A stretch of DNA of 64,000 nucleotides from Mesorhizobium sp. SARCC-RB16n (lineage in GTDB: Bacteria > Pseudomonadota > Alphaproteobacteria > Rhizobiales > Rhizobiaceae): contig NZ_ML703290.1 of the NCBI RefSeq assembly GCF_008520305.1, positions 1 through 64,000 of the forward strand. Reading direction: 5' to 3'. This document shows, piece after piece, positions 52,992-61,670 of the stretch. Under the pieces are notes generated by a model. It saw only the letters and a program-made list of their open reading frames with translations, had not been told where the DNA came from and searched no databases. Position numbers and translations under genes: made by a program. The first letter of the stretch is position 1. Every line of letters begins with the position of its first letter.

Positions 52992-53007
52992 CTTACGGAT
53001 CGGTAAG
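52992..53007. promoter_or_regulatory. Regulatory site CWTAC-N6-GTAWK, copy 5
   Basis: CTTACGGATCGGTAAG has perfect 5 bp arms and a 6-base spacer. It is about 120-150 bases upstream of the RND adaptor start, facing the plus-strand operon. Confidence 0.7.
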
Positions 53008-53129
53008 CCGGCCGCGATGCGCCTGTAAGGTTGGCCACGCATCATACCCGCCACGGACCCGTGGGTCGCCAGGAACTCGCCGCACGTCTATTGTGGACGC
53101 AAGAATGGGACGGACGAGAGACTGCGTGA

Positions 53130-54248
53130 ATGATCGCCGACCGGTGTGGATCAATGCTAATCCTTCAGGCTCTTGCTCTGGGCGTGCTGAGCCTCACCTC
53201 GGCTGGCGTCGAGGCTTTTGCAGCCGACGCCGCTATTCCGGTGGTTGCGGATGTGGCGCGTCGGTCCGATGTCCCGATTTTTCTCATTGGCCTCGGCTCC
53301 GTCGCCCCGCTCCGCACGGTCAACGTGACCAGCCGGATAGACGGCGAACTGATCAAGCTCGACTTCGCTGACGGACAAGACGTGCATGCCGGCGATCTGC
53401 TCGCCGAAATCGATCCGCAACCCTTGCAGGCGGCGCTGGCACAGGCCGAGGCCACCAAGGCGCGAGACGACGTGTCGTTGGCGAATGCCAGGCTGGACCT
53501 CGCCCGGGCCCAGACCCTAACCACCAAGGGCGTTGGCTCGACCCAGGTGCTGGATACGGCGAAGGCGACCGTGGCGCAGCTAGAGGCGACCGACAAGGTC
53601 GACCAGGCCGCCATCGACATACAGCAGATCCAGCTTCGCTTTACGCAGATACGTTCGCCGCTGGATGGTCGCGTCGGCATCCACACGGTCGATGCCGGTA
53701 CCATCGTCCGCGCCAGCGATACGGCTGGCATCGTCAGGATCAACCAGATCCACCCCATCGCCGCCGACTTCTCGCTGCCGTCGGACGATCTCCCCCGCAT
53801 CCAGCAGATGATGAAGGCCGGCAACGCGCCTGTTGTTGCGCAGGACGATGGCGGCCAGCAACTGGCCACCGGCCGCCTGAGCGTCGTCGACAACCAGATC
53901 AACAATGCCACCGCGACAATCAGGATACGCGCCGTCTTCGACAATGCCGACGACCGCCTGTGGCCGGGGCAGTTCGTCAATGTCCGCGTCCAGGTCGAAT
54001 TGCAGCGAGGCGTTGTCACCGTCCCGGTGACCGCCATCGTGCGCGGCCCTGACGGAACCTATGCCTTCATCGTCGGCAAGGACCGGCACATCGTCAAACG
54101 GCCGGTGACGGTGGCGTATTCAAATGCCGAACTCGCCGTTGTCGGGACAGGCATCGAGCCCGGCGACACCATCGTCACCGATGGCCAATATCGCATCCAG
54201 GAGGGAGATCTGGTCGATGTCACCGGCCCGGCTCAAGCGGCGAACTAG
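53130..54248 (+). CDS. RND efflux periplasmic adaptor (membrane fusion protein)
   Basis: A 372-residue HlyD/AcrA-type adaptor. An alternative ATG at 53154 gives a cleaner leader, LQALALGVLSLTSAGVEAFA. The barrel-sandwich hybrid starts at VTSRIDGELIKLDF and ends near LDGRVGIHTVDAGTIVRA; an alpha hairpin and the C-terminal beta-barrel and proximal domains follow, ending EGDLVDVTGP. It should link the inner membrane pump to an outer membrane channel, which is not encoded nearby. The RND pump follows after three bases. Confidence 0.92.
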   Translation: MIADRCGSMLILQALALGVLSLTSAGVEAFAADAAIPVVADVARRSDVPIFLIGLGSVAPLRTVNVTSRIDGELIKLDFADGQDVHAGDLLAEIDPQPLQAALAQAEATKARDDVSLANARLDLARAQTLTTKGVGSTQVLDTAKATVAQLEATDKVDQAAIDIQQIQLRFTQIRSPLDGRVGIHTVDAGTIVRASDTAGIVRINQIHPIAADFSLPSDDLPRIQQMMKAGNAPVVAQDDGGQQLATGRLSVVDNQINNATATIRIRAVFDNADDRLWPGQFVNVRVQVELQRGVVTVPVTAIVRGPDGTYAFIVGKDRHIVKRPVTVAYSNAELAVVGTGIEPGDTIVTDGQYRIQEGDLVDVTGPAQAAN

Positions 54249-54251
54249 CGC

Positions 54252-57200
54252 ATGAACATTTCCGCGCCCTTCATCGTCCGTCCGATCGCCACCACGCTGC
54301 TGGCTATCGGTGTGACACTGGTGGGTCTTGTCGCTTATTTCCTGTTGCCGATCGCCGGCGTGCCGCAGGTCGAAATCCCGACGCTGCAGATATCGGCCAG
54401 TCTGCCGGGTTCGAACGCCGAGACGATGGCGACGACGGTCGCGGCGCCGCTGGAAAGGCAGCTCGCGCTGATTTCCGGCGTGACATCCATCAGTTCGAGC
54501 AGCTCGCTCGGGCGCACCTCGATCCAGGTCGAATTCGGGCTCGACCGCACTCTCGACGGCGCCGCCCAGGACGTGCAGACCGCGATCAGCGCCGCCAGCG
54601 GCGACCTGCCGAAGGACCTACCCAGCCCGCCGACCTACGAGAAGGCCAACCCGGCCGACGCGCAGCTGATGTCGATCGCCGTCACCTCTACCGATCTGCC
54701 GATCGACAAGGTCGACGACTATGTCGAGAACTACCTGGCGCTGCAGCTATCACGGGTCACCGGGGTCGGACTGGTCGATTTCCACGGGGAGCAGAAATCG
54801 GCGGTCCGTATTCAGATCAACCCATCGGCGGCCGCCGCGCTCGGCCTCAGCCTCGAAGACATCCGCGCCGCGATATCGAGCGCCAGCGTCAACGCGCCGA
54901 AGGGCACGCTGAACGGTCCGAAGCAATCGCTGACGCTGGCCGCCACCGACCAGCTGTCCAACGCCGCGGCCTTCAACTCGGTGATCATCGCCTATCGCAA
55001 TGGCGCGCCGGTTCGCGTCAGCGACATCGGCACGGCGATAGACGGCGTCGAGGATATCAGGCAGGCGGCGTGGCTCGGCAGTCAGCGCGCCGTCATCATC
55101 GACGTCCACAAGCAGCCGGGCTTCAACATCAACCAGACGGTGCAGCTCATCAAGGACGTGCTGCCGGAGCTTCAGCGCACGCTGCCGCCCTCGGTCAAGA
55201 TGCAGATCCTGGGCGACCGCACCCAGACGATCCGAGCTTCCGTTTCCGAAGTGCAGTTCACCATGGCGATCAGCATCGGCCTGGTCGTTCTGGTCATCTT
55301 CCTGTTCCTGCGCCATGTGCGCGCCACGCTCATTCCAAGCATCACCATCCCGGTGTCGCTACTGTGCACCTGCGCGGCGATGTATCTGCTCGGCTACACG
55401 ATCGACAACGTGTCGTTGATGGCGCTGACGATTGCCGTCGGCTTCATCATCGACGACGCTATCGTCATGGTGGAAAATATCATCCGCCATATCGAGAATG
55501 GTGACACGCCGCTCGAAGCAGCGCTTACGGGCGCGCGCGAGATCGGCTTCACCATCATCTCGATGACGTTGTCGCTGGTCGCCGTGTTCATCCCGCTGCT
55601 CTTGATGGGCGGACTGATTGGCCGGCTGTTCCGGGAATTCGCGGTCGCGGTCAGCATCGCCATCATCATGTCCGGGCTGATATCGCTGACGCTGACGCCG
55701 ATGATGTGCGGCTGGCTGCTGAAACCGATCAACCGCGATGCGCGCGAGAACATCGCGTCGCGGGCGCTCGAAGCCGTCTTCACCGGCATGCTCCATGTCT
55801 ACGAGGTCGGCCTGCGCTGGGTGTTGCAGCACAAGCCGGTGATGCTGCTGTTCATGGCGGCCATGCTTGGCGCTACCGGCTACCTCTACCAGGTCATCCC
55901 CAAGGGATTTTTCCCGCAGCAGGACAACGGCACCATTTCGGGATCTTCCGAAGCCGCGCAGGATATCTCCTACGACGCCATGGTTCAGCGCCAGCACGAA
56001 CTGGCCAAGGTGGTCACCGCCGACCCGGACGTGCAGACGGTCTATTACTGGGTTGGCGCCAATCCGACCGTCAACAGCGGCCGGCTGATGATCGACCTGA
56101 AGCCGCTGAGCGAGCGCCATGCGACGGCGACGCAGGTAATCAATCGCCTGCGCAAGGCGGCGGCGAAAGTCGAGGGCATCGCGCTGTTCGGCCAGGCTCG
56201 GCAGGACGTGCAGATCGGCGCGCGGGTCAGCAAGACCCAGTACCAGTACACGCTGCAGGACCCTGACGTGAACGAGCTGTTCAAATGGGCGCCAATCATG
56301 CTGGCCAAGCTCCAGACCTTGCCGGAGCTGCAGGACGTGACAGGGGACCTTCAGGCAAGCGCGCCGCGGATGACGCTGAAGATCGACCGCGACCTGATCG
56401 GCCAGCTCGGCATCACGCCGCAAGCCGTCGACGATACGCTGTATGATGCCTTCGGCCAGCGTCAGGTGGCGACGATCTTCACCCAACTCGACCAGCATCA
56501 TGTGGTGCTGGAGCTGCAGCCACGCTTCCAAGAGGATGCATCGGCGCTGGCGCGTCTGTTCGTGCGCTCCGGCACCAGCGGGCAGATGGTGCCGCTGTCG
56601 GCTCTGGCGCATTACGAAACTTCGGTGTCGCCGCTGACGATCAACCACCAGGACCAGTTTCCGGCGGTGACGCTGTCGTTCAATCTGGCGGCCGGGCATT
56701 CGCTCGGCGACGCGATCACCGCGATCCAGAAGCTCGAACAATCGATGATCCTGCCGCCGACACTGACGACGCGCTACCAGGGCTCGGCAAAGGTCTTCCA
56801 GTCGTCGCTGGCCAACCAGCCGTACCTGATCCTGGCCGCGATCATCGCCGTCTATATCGTGCTCGGTATCCTTTATGAGAGCTTCGTGCACCCGATCACG
56901 ATCCTGTCGACGCTGCCGTCGGCGGGCGTCGGCGCCTTCCTGGCACTGATGGCGCTAGGCTATGATTTTTCGCTCATCGCGCTCATTGGCGTCATCCTGC
57001 TCGTCGGCATCGTCAAGAAGAACGCGATCATGATGATCGACTTCGCGCTCGAAGGAGAGCGACGACGAAACCTGTCCGCGGAAGATGCCATATACCAGGC
57101 CTGCATGATGCGCTTCCGCCCGATCATGATGACGACGATGGCGGCGCTGCTCGGCGGCCTGCCGCTGGCGCTTGGCAGTGGTGCCGGCTCCGAACTTCGC

Positions 57201-57461
57201 CGGCCACTCGGCATCGCCATTGTCGGTGGCTTGCTGCTGTCGCAGTTCCTGACGCTCTACACGACGCCCGTGATCTATATCTATCTCAGCCGGTTCAGCC
57301 ATCTCAGATGGTTCTGGCGCCGCAAGGCCGATCAGGAAATCGTGGCACCAGTCCAGGCGCCGACGTGGGGTGTTCCGCAACCCGACGGCGGGTTTCCAGT
57401 AAGAAGCCTCCATCCGAAGCAGCGAAGAGGTGAGTCTCTATCGAACGCAAAACCGGGCTGA
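54252..57461 (+). CDS. RND family efflux permease (MdtB/MdtC-like)
   Basis: A 1069-residue inner membrane pump with the usual twelve helices and two large periplasmic loops. Start: FIVRPIATTLLAIGVTLVGL. The proton relay region has AVGFIIDDAIVMVENIIRH with its Asp pair, and the duplicated half has VGIVKKNAIMMIDFALEGER near the C-terminus. It is a hydrophobe/amphiphile exporter of the HAE1 type, probably for drugs, detergents or plant compounds; substrate unknown. About 40 C-terminal residues beyond the last helix are Pro/Gln/Arg-rich. Intact by length and motif. Confidence 0.94.
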   Translation: MNISAPFIVRPIATTLLAIGVTLVGLVAYFLLPIAGVPQVEIPTLQISASLPGSNAETMATTVAAPLERQLALISGVTSISSSSSLGRTSIQVEFGLDRTLDGAAQDVQTAISAASGDLPKDLPSPPTYEKANPADAQLMSIAVTSTDLPIDKVDDYVENYLALQLSRVTGVGLVDFHGEQKSAVRIQINPSAAAALGLSLEDIRAAISSASVNAPKGTLNGPKQSLTLAATDQLSNAAAFNSVIIAYRNGAPVRVSDIGTAIDGVEDIRQAAWLGSQRAVIIDVHKQPGFNINQTVQLIKDVLPELQRTLPPSVKMQILGDRTQTIRASVSEVQFTMAISIGLVVLVIFLFLRHVRATLIPSITIPVSLLCTCAAMYLLGYTIDNVSLMALTIAVGFIIDDAIVMVENIIRHIENGDTPLEAALTGAREIGFTIISMTLSLVAVFIPLLLMGGLIGRLFREFAVAVSIAIIMSGLISLTLTPMMCGWLLKPINRDARENIASRALEAVFTGMLHVYEVGLRWVLQHKPVMLLFMAAMLGATGYLYQVIPKGFFPQQDNGTISGSSEAAQDISYDAMVQRQHELAKVVTADPDVQTVYYWVGANPTVNSGRLMIDLKPLSERHATATQVINRLRKAAAKVEGIALFGQARQDVQIGARVSKTQYQYTLQDPDVNELFKWAPIMLAKLQTLPELQDVTGDLQASAPRMTLKIDRDLIGQLGITPQAVDDTLYDAFGQRQVATIFTQLDQHHVVLELQPRFQEDASALARLFVRSGTSGQMVPLSALAHYETSVSPLTINHQDQFPAVTLSFNLAAGHSLGDAITAIQKLEQSMILPPTLTTRYQGSAKVFQSSLANQPYLILAAIIAVYIVLGILYESFVHPITILSTLPSAGVGAFLALMALGYDFSLIALIGVILLVGIVKKNAIMMIDFALEGERRRNLSAEDAIYQACMMRFRPIMMTTMAALLGGLPLALGSGAGSELRRPLGIAIVGGLLLSQFLTLYTTPVIYIYLSRFSHLRWFWRRKADQEIVAPVQAPTWGVPQPDGGFPVRSLHPKQRRGESLSNAKPG

Positions 57462-57558
57462 GGGGTCGGCCCATCGTGAACCGAGCCGCCAACGACGTTC
57501 CCAGGCCGAGCGCAGGGCGGTGTTGATGCACATGGTCCGCGACGGCGTTGCCCCAAAC

Positions 57559-57574
57559 CTTACGCTTTTGTATG
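57559..57574. promoter_or_regulatory. Regulatory site CWTAC-N6-GTAWK, copy 6
   Basis: CTTACGCTTTTGTATG matches CTTAC-N6-GTAAG with one change in the right arm. It is in the 290-base gap between the RND pump and the Pcm-like gene, 178 bases before the latter's start. Least certain of the six, since it stands alone and is far from the gene. Confidence 0.45.
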
Positions 57575-57751
57575 GGGCCAGCAATGTGGCCTTATACGAT
57601 CCTATGTATGTTTGTATCGTCGGAGCTGTCGCGAGATGTCCACGCCGGCCTAGACACGGCATCGGATCCAAAGGTGGAGTCCTGCGGCAGCAACTGGAGA
57701 ATGGGGTGCGGCATTGTCCGACGGACCGGCGCTCCGGAAAGGTCAAACGCC

Positions 57752-58624
57752 ATGGCACTCAGCCGACGCGAATTGATGTTTTATGGCGCCACAGGGCTGG
57801 TCTCCGCTGTCTTCCCGACCGGCGGCGTCGCCAAGATCCAGCCGGCACTGGACGGCGGCCCTCCGCTGACGAGCAAGGCCGACTACATCCAGTGGATGCA
57901 GAAGAATCGCGGTGAGGCTGCCAATTTCCTGGGGCAGCGCTGGGACCGTTTCGAACAATTGATTGTCCACAAGGACGTCTGGGACGACCGCAACAAGCGC
58001 GCCTATCTGCTGACCCCGCGCGAGCGCTTCGTCACCAAGGCGAACATCGCGCGCGCGTATGAATGGCACTATCTCGACATCGGCTATGGTGTGACCATCA
58101 CCGGACCGCACACCGTTGCCCGCATGACCAACTCCATTGATGTGCGCCCAGGTGACAAGGTGCTGGAGATCGGCACCGGCTCCGGATACCAGTCCGCTTG
58201 TCTCTCCTACCTCACCGACAAGGTGTATTCGATCGAGATCATCAAGCCACTGGCCGCTCGCACGCGCGGCATCTATGACGGGCTCATCGCCGACGGCTAC
58301 GCCGAATACCAGCATATCTCAACCCACACCGGTGACGGCTATTACGGTCTTAAGGAAGAGGCGCCGTTCGACAGGATCATTGTCACCTGCGGCATCGACC
58401 ACATCCCGCCGCCCTTGCTGCAACAGTTGCGGCCGAACGGCATCATGGTCATCCCTGTCGGGCCGCCTGGCGTCCAGCATGTGCTGAAGGTCACCAAGAA
58501 ACCAGCCGCCGATGGCAGCTTTACCGTCGCCCGCTCGGACATCTATCAAGGCGGGACCTTGTCCTTCGTGCCATTCACCAAACTTGGCCAGTCCGGCATC
58601 GTCGGGACCCACAATGGCGACTGA
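57752..58624 (+). CDS. Tat-exported Pcm-like (protein-L-isoaspartate O-methyltransferase family) protein
   Basis: A 290-residue protein. The N-terminus MALSRRELMFYGATGLVSAV has the twin-arginine pattern and a hydrophobic core, so it should be exported folded. The rest is a PCMT-type methyltransferase with SAM motif VLEIGTGSGYQSACLSY (about 137-153), then VYSIEI and FDRIIVTCGIDHIPPPLL. PCMT repairs isoaspartyl residues using cytoplasmic SAM; an exported one is hard to explain unless SAM is carried along. ATG 57752 follows GGAAAGG. Preceded by a possible regulatory site. Confidence 0.85.
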   Translation: MALSRRELMFYGATGLVSAVFPTGGVAKIQPALDGGPPLTSKADYIQWMQKNRGEAANFLGQRWDRFEQLIVHKDVWDDRNKRAYLLTPRERFVTKANIARAYEWHYLDIGYGVTITGPHTVARMTNSIDVRPGDKVLEIGTGSGYQSACLSYLTDKVYSIEIIKPLAARTRGIYDGLIADGYAEYQHISTHTGDGYYGLKEEAPFDRIIVTCGIDHIPPPLLQQLRPNGIMVIPVGPPGVQHVLKVTKKPAADGSFTVARSDIYQGGTLSFVPFTKLGQSGIVGTHNGD

Positions 58625-58714
58625 TCATGCATGTCTGCTGGCGAAGAGGGCCTAAAAGCATGTCGCCCGGAAGTGTCCTCGGTTCCGGGACAACGACATG
58701 CATAAAATCAGAAG

Positions 58715-58760
58715 CTTACGGCAGGTCGGGCGAATCCTATTCGCCGCGACGTGCTGTAAG
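58715..58760. other. Long near-perfect hairpin between Pcm-like gene and phosphodiesterase gene
   Basis: The outer arms CTTACGGCA (58715-58723) and TGCTGTAAG (58752-58760) pair over 9 bp (one G-T). After one G-G mismatch, GTCG (58725-58728) pairs with CGAC (58747-58750). Past a bulged G, GGCGAAT (58729-58735) pairs with ATTCGCC (58739-58745) around a CCT loop. About 20 paired bases in a 46-base element. It has no T-run and is about 90 bases after the stop; it could be a mobile palindromic repeat or RNA structure. Confidence 0.75.
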
Positions 58761-58849
58761 GCTCTCCGCGAAGCGGAGACTGGCGCTCTCAGGATTGCCC
58801 TGCAATTGGCGCGCACCAACTCAATCGCAGCCGGCTTGGCTGGCCTATT

Positions 58850-58871
58850 GCAGCCGCCCAGTGGCGGCTGC
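58850..58871. terminator. Terminator-like hairpin before the phosphodiesterase stop
   Basis: GCAGCCGCC (58850-58858) and GGCGGCTGC (58863-58871) are a perfect 9 bp stem with a CAGT loop, lying in the 270-base gap between convergent genes, 25 bases beyond the phosphodiesterase stop on the minus strand. No T-run. Confidence 0.6.
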
Positions 58872-58895
58872 CGACGACAAGAGAAGACCCAGGTT

Positions 58896-60428
58896 TCAGA
58901 ACGGGGTGGCGGGCAGCGACTGCGTGCCTTCGATCTTCACAGCCTGGAGCTCGTTCGGATCATAGCCAAGAGCACGCAGGATGGTCGGCGCAACTTGCGA
59001 TGTCTCAACCAGCGCCGGGACAGATTTCTGCGCCATAGAAGGGCTGCTGATCACTAGAGCGACGTTGCGATCGTTCACGTTGGCGCCGCCATGCTCGGCG
59101 ATCTTGGATCCGGATGTGTAGACGACACCCGGATTGACCGTGGCGATGAAATCGGGCGTACGGCTGTCAGTGGCTGGATCCTGGTAAGCCAGCGCCAGCA
59201 CGTTCGGCGGCTGTAACTGTGCGATGCCTTCCGCCTTGCTCGACTTCTCAAGATAGTCCTGCGCAGCGCCGAGGTTCTTGGCCCGATCCTCGGGCTTCAG
59301 CCAGATCAGCGCGGCATCGTCGGCGATGTGGAAGGCGTAGCCAGGCGTCTTCGTGTACGGATCGTCATCGAGCGCCTGGAAGGTCGCCGGATCGATCGGA
59401 GACTGGCCATGCTTCGAGGCGAGAATGATCAGGGTCGAATCGGCGAGGTGGTTGTCCTTAAGCGCGGTAACCAATTCACCGAGAGCGCCGTCGACATAAG
59501 CGAGTTGTTTGGCGAGGCCGCTGTTGGGCATGCCGCTCGCATCCTTGTAGCCGCCGACAAGGCCGGCCTCGTCGCCAGGACCGGCCTTGGGCAATTTTTG
59601 GCCGACGCTGACGGCCTGGAAATTCATACCAAAGAGTGCGGGCACGGGCGCCGGCTGCGAACCCGTGCTGTCCAGGCCTTTGATTTCGTTGATCACGGCC
59701 TTGAGACGGGCTTCGTCGAAGTCGCGCTCCGCCTTGAAACTGCCGGTCGTCTTTACTTTGGTGCCGGGTATCAGGCTGTCCTGCTCGAGAGCATAGAGGT
59801 CATCGACGCCTTTGCCCGAAGGTCCATTGAGCCATTCATAGGCAGGATGCTTGTCGGACCAGGCGGTGCGGCCACCGTGAGCCTTGACGATCTCGAAGAC
59901 GTTGTTCACGCGCACGAAATCGTGCGGGTAGACGACTGAACATTTGCCTCCAATCAGTGTCATCGGCAGTTTGGCCGGATCGATTTGGCTGCGGAAATCG
60001 CCCGGCTTGCCGCCTGCGTCGAGACGCGTGGAATCCACATCGATGTTTTCGGCGAATGCCACCTCGGCGCCCGGCGCTCCCTTGCAGTCCGAACCCGGCG
60101 CGAAATAAGTGCGGTCGTAGCTGTCGTCGTAGAACACACCGGTCGATTTCGGCGTACCGCCTGTCACTTGCGCCACGAGGCCAGGAAAGGAATCCGACGG
60201 AGCGCTGGTCAGGGCGTTGGGATAGAATATCCCGGAATGGGCAAGCGCTGCGAGCGAGCTGGCCGGATTTGCGGCCATGTAGTTCGCCAGGTCCAAGGCA
60301 TGAAGCCCGTCGACGCTCACTAGCAGCACATGCTTGTAAGGCGCTGCGACCGCACTGGACGTAAACAATGCGCCTAACGAGGCCGCGCCAATCGCGCCGG
60401 CAGCCAATGCAGACCTAAACCTTCTCAT
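58896..60428 (-). CDS. Secreted alkaline-phosphatase-superfamily phosphodiesterase
   Basis: A 510-residue protein with a leader (AAGAIGAASLGALFTSSAVAA). It belongs to the type I phosphodiesterase/nucleotide pyrophosphatase group. A metal Asp is in VLLVSVDGLHALDL, the nucleophile region is SAPSDSFPGLVAQVTGG, and further ligands lie in LIILASKHGQSPIDP and IAEHGGANVNDRNVAL. The likely role is phosphoester or nucleotide scavenging in the periplasm. ATG 60428 is selected to place the leader first. It is convergent to the Pcm-like gene. Confidence 0.87.
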   Translation of the reverse strand: MRRFRSALAAGAIGAASLGALFTSSAVAAPYKHVLLVSVDGLHALDLANYMAANPASSLAALAHSGIFYPNALTSAPSDSFPGLVAQVTGGTPKSTGVFYDDSYDRTYFAPGSDCKGAPGAEVAFAENIDVDSTRLDAGGKPGDFRSQIDPAKLPMTLIGGKCSVVYPHDFVRVNNVFEIVKAHGGRTAWSDKHPAYEWLNGPSGKGVDDLYALEQDSLIPGTKVKTTGSFKAERDFDEARLKAVINEIKGLDSTGSQPAPVPALFGMNFQAVSVGQKLPKAGPGDEAGLVGGYKDASGMPNSGLAKQLAYVDGALGELVTALKDNHLADSTLIILASKHGQSPIDPATFQALDDDPYTKTPGYAFHIADDAALIWLKPEDRAKNLGAAQDYLEKSSKAEGIAQLQPPNVLALAYQDPATDSRTPDFIATVNPGVVYTSGSKIAEHGGANVNDRNVALVISSPSMAQKSVPALVETSQVAPTILRALGYDPNELQAVKIEGTQSLPATPF

Positions 60429-60675
60429 CGCATATCCCTCATCTCGCAGCCCCACGATCGAAAAGAATAGGCACCGGCACGTGACGTGCTGATGAAGCCG
60501 CTGGCGGAGAGGATAGACTAGGATTGACGGCAGGGAGCGCTGTATCGCTTGCTGGTGATGCGTGCGTGGTTAAGGCCCCTGCTCGATCTATCCATCGGCG
60601 CCAGGAGGGATACGCATGGGGTTTTCGGGACATCCTTCCTGTCGTCCGTCGGTTGGTGCGGCCACTTCCGACACG

Positions 60676-61575
60676 TCATTTGCCGATATAGGCGGCCAAT
60701 TCGTCAGGCGTCCCCGTAGGGAATGCCTGCTTGAGATAGTCGAGAAACGCGGACACCCGAGCGCTTAGCAGCCGCCTGGACGGGTAGAGCGTCCATAAGG
60801 CAATGTCGCCTCCCTCGGCATCACCCCAATGTGCCAGCGAGCCGTCGGCTAAATCATGGCTGACGAGCGACACCGGGAGGAGGCCTGCGCCGACGCCCGC
60901 CCGCACAGCGTCCCGCGCCATGATCAGCGAGGACAGGGCGAGGACCGGCTCGATCGTTATTGTTGCCTGACCGGAGGGCGTCTTCACGGCCCAGGTCAGT
61001 CGATCGCCGGCCGAGCGCACGACCGCGGGAGCGGGGCGGTGTCCGGGCGGCCGGGCAAGGTCAGGGCTTGCCACGACCACCAGCCGATCGCGCAGGAAGA
61101 CTCGTCCGACCAGGCTATCATCTGGATCCGGGTTGACCCTGATCACCAGATCAAATCCCTCCTCGATCATGTCGACGGAACGGTCTTCCGTCGAGACCTC
61201 GAGCCTCACTTCCGGATATTTCAGGGCGAACCCGGCGGCGATCTTTCCCATCGCGGTCTGCGAAAAAACCAGCGGTGCACTGATCCGCAACCTGCCTCTC
61301 GGCCTTTCACCTCCCGAAGCGATCGCCGCGGCTGTCTCGTCGAGCTCGGTAAGTAACCGGCCCGCACGCTCGTAGAGTGCGCGCCCTTCCTCAGTCAGCT
61401 TGAGCATTCGCGCCCCGCGTTCGAACAGGCGCAGGCCGAGGCTGGCCTCAAGCTCCGCGACCCGACGCGACAGCGTCGCCTTCGGGCGCGCAGCAGCGCG
61501 TGCGGCACGCCCGAAGCCACCGTGGCGCGCCACGACGACGAAATCGGCCAGGGCAAGCAAATCCAAGTGTTCCAC
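60676..61575 (-). CDS. LysR-type transcriptional regulator
   Basis: A 299-residue LysR regulator starting at GTG 61575. The winged helix-turn-helix is in residues 1-60, with FGRAARAAARPKATLSRRVAELE as the recognition region, and the co-inducer-binding domain covers about 90-295. It belongs by eye to the CrgA/AaeR-like branch. It is divergent from the NmrA-like dehydrogenase, 95 bases apart, which is the classical arrangement for a LysR regulator and its target. Confidence 0.93.
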   Translation of the reverse strand: MEHLDLLALADFVVVARHGGFGRAARAAARPKATLSRRVAELEASLGLRLFERGARMLKLTEEGRALYERAGRLLTELDETAAAIASGGERPRGRLRISAPLVFSQTAMGKIAAGFALKYPEVRLEVSTEDRSVDMIEEGFDLVIRVNPDPDDSLVGRVFLRDRLVVVASPDLARPPGHRPAPAVVRSAGDRLTWAVKTPSGQATITIEPVLALSSLIMARDAVRAGVGAGLLPVSLVSHDLADGSLAHWGDAEGGDIALWTLYPSRRLLSARVSAFLDYLKQAFPTGTPDELAAYIGK

Positions 61576-61635
61576 CAGCGATACGTTGTGTCCAAATATC
61601 GCATCTATTGGTCCATGTGTGAACCACTCATATTC

Positions 61636-61652
61636 GGGTTGTCAAGCAACCC
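61636..61652. promoter_or_regulatory. Dyad in the LysR/NmrA divergent promoter
   Basis: GGGTTG (61636-61641) and CAACCC (61647-61652) form a perfect 6 bp inverted repeat with a TCAAG spacer. It is close to the NmrA-like start (18 bases before its ATG) and could be an operator or a leader hairpin. A clear T-N11-A LysR box was not pinned down. Confidence 0.35.
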
Positions 61653-61670
61653 AATTCGGAGAAAACGATC

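Larger units (their letters stand above)
52810..53129. promoter_or_regulatory. Divergent promoter region of the small secreted protein and the RND pump
   Basis: About 320 bases with no gene. It holds two copies of the near-palindrome (52916-52931 and 52992-53007), both exact CTTAC-N6-GTAAG, 76 bases apart from start to start. One copy lies nearer each divergent gene. No other hairpin or frame of interest was seen. Confidence 0.6.

Noticed and set aside
58715-58760. Seventh copy of the CTTAC-N6-GTAAG site
   Set aside because: CTTAC and GTAAG are present but 36 bases apart within a long hairpin; the immediate N6 partner (TCGGG) does not match.
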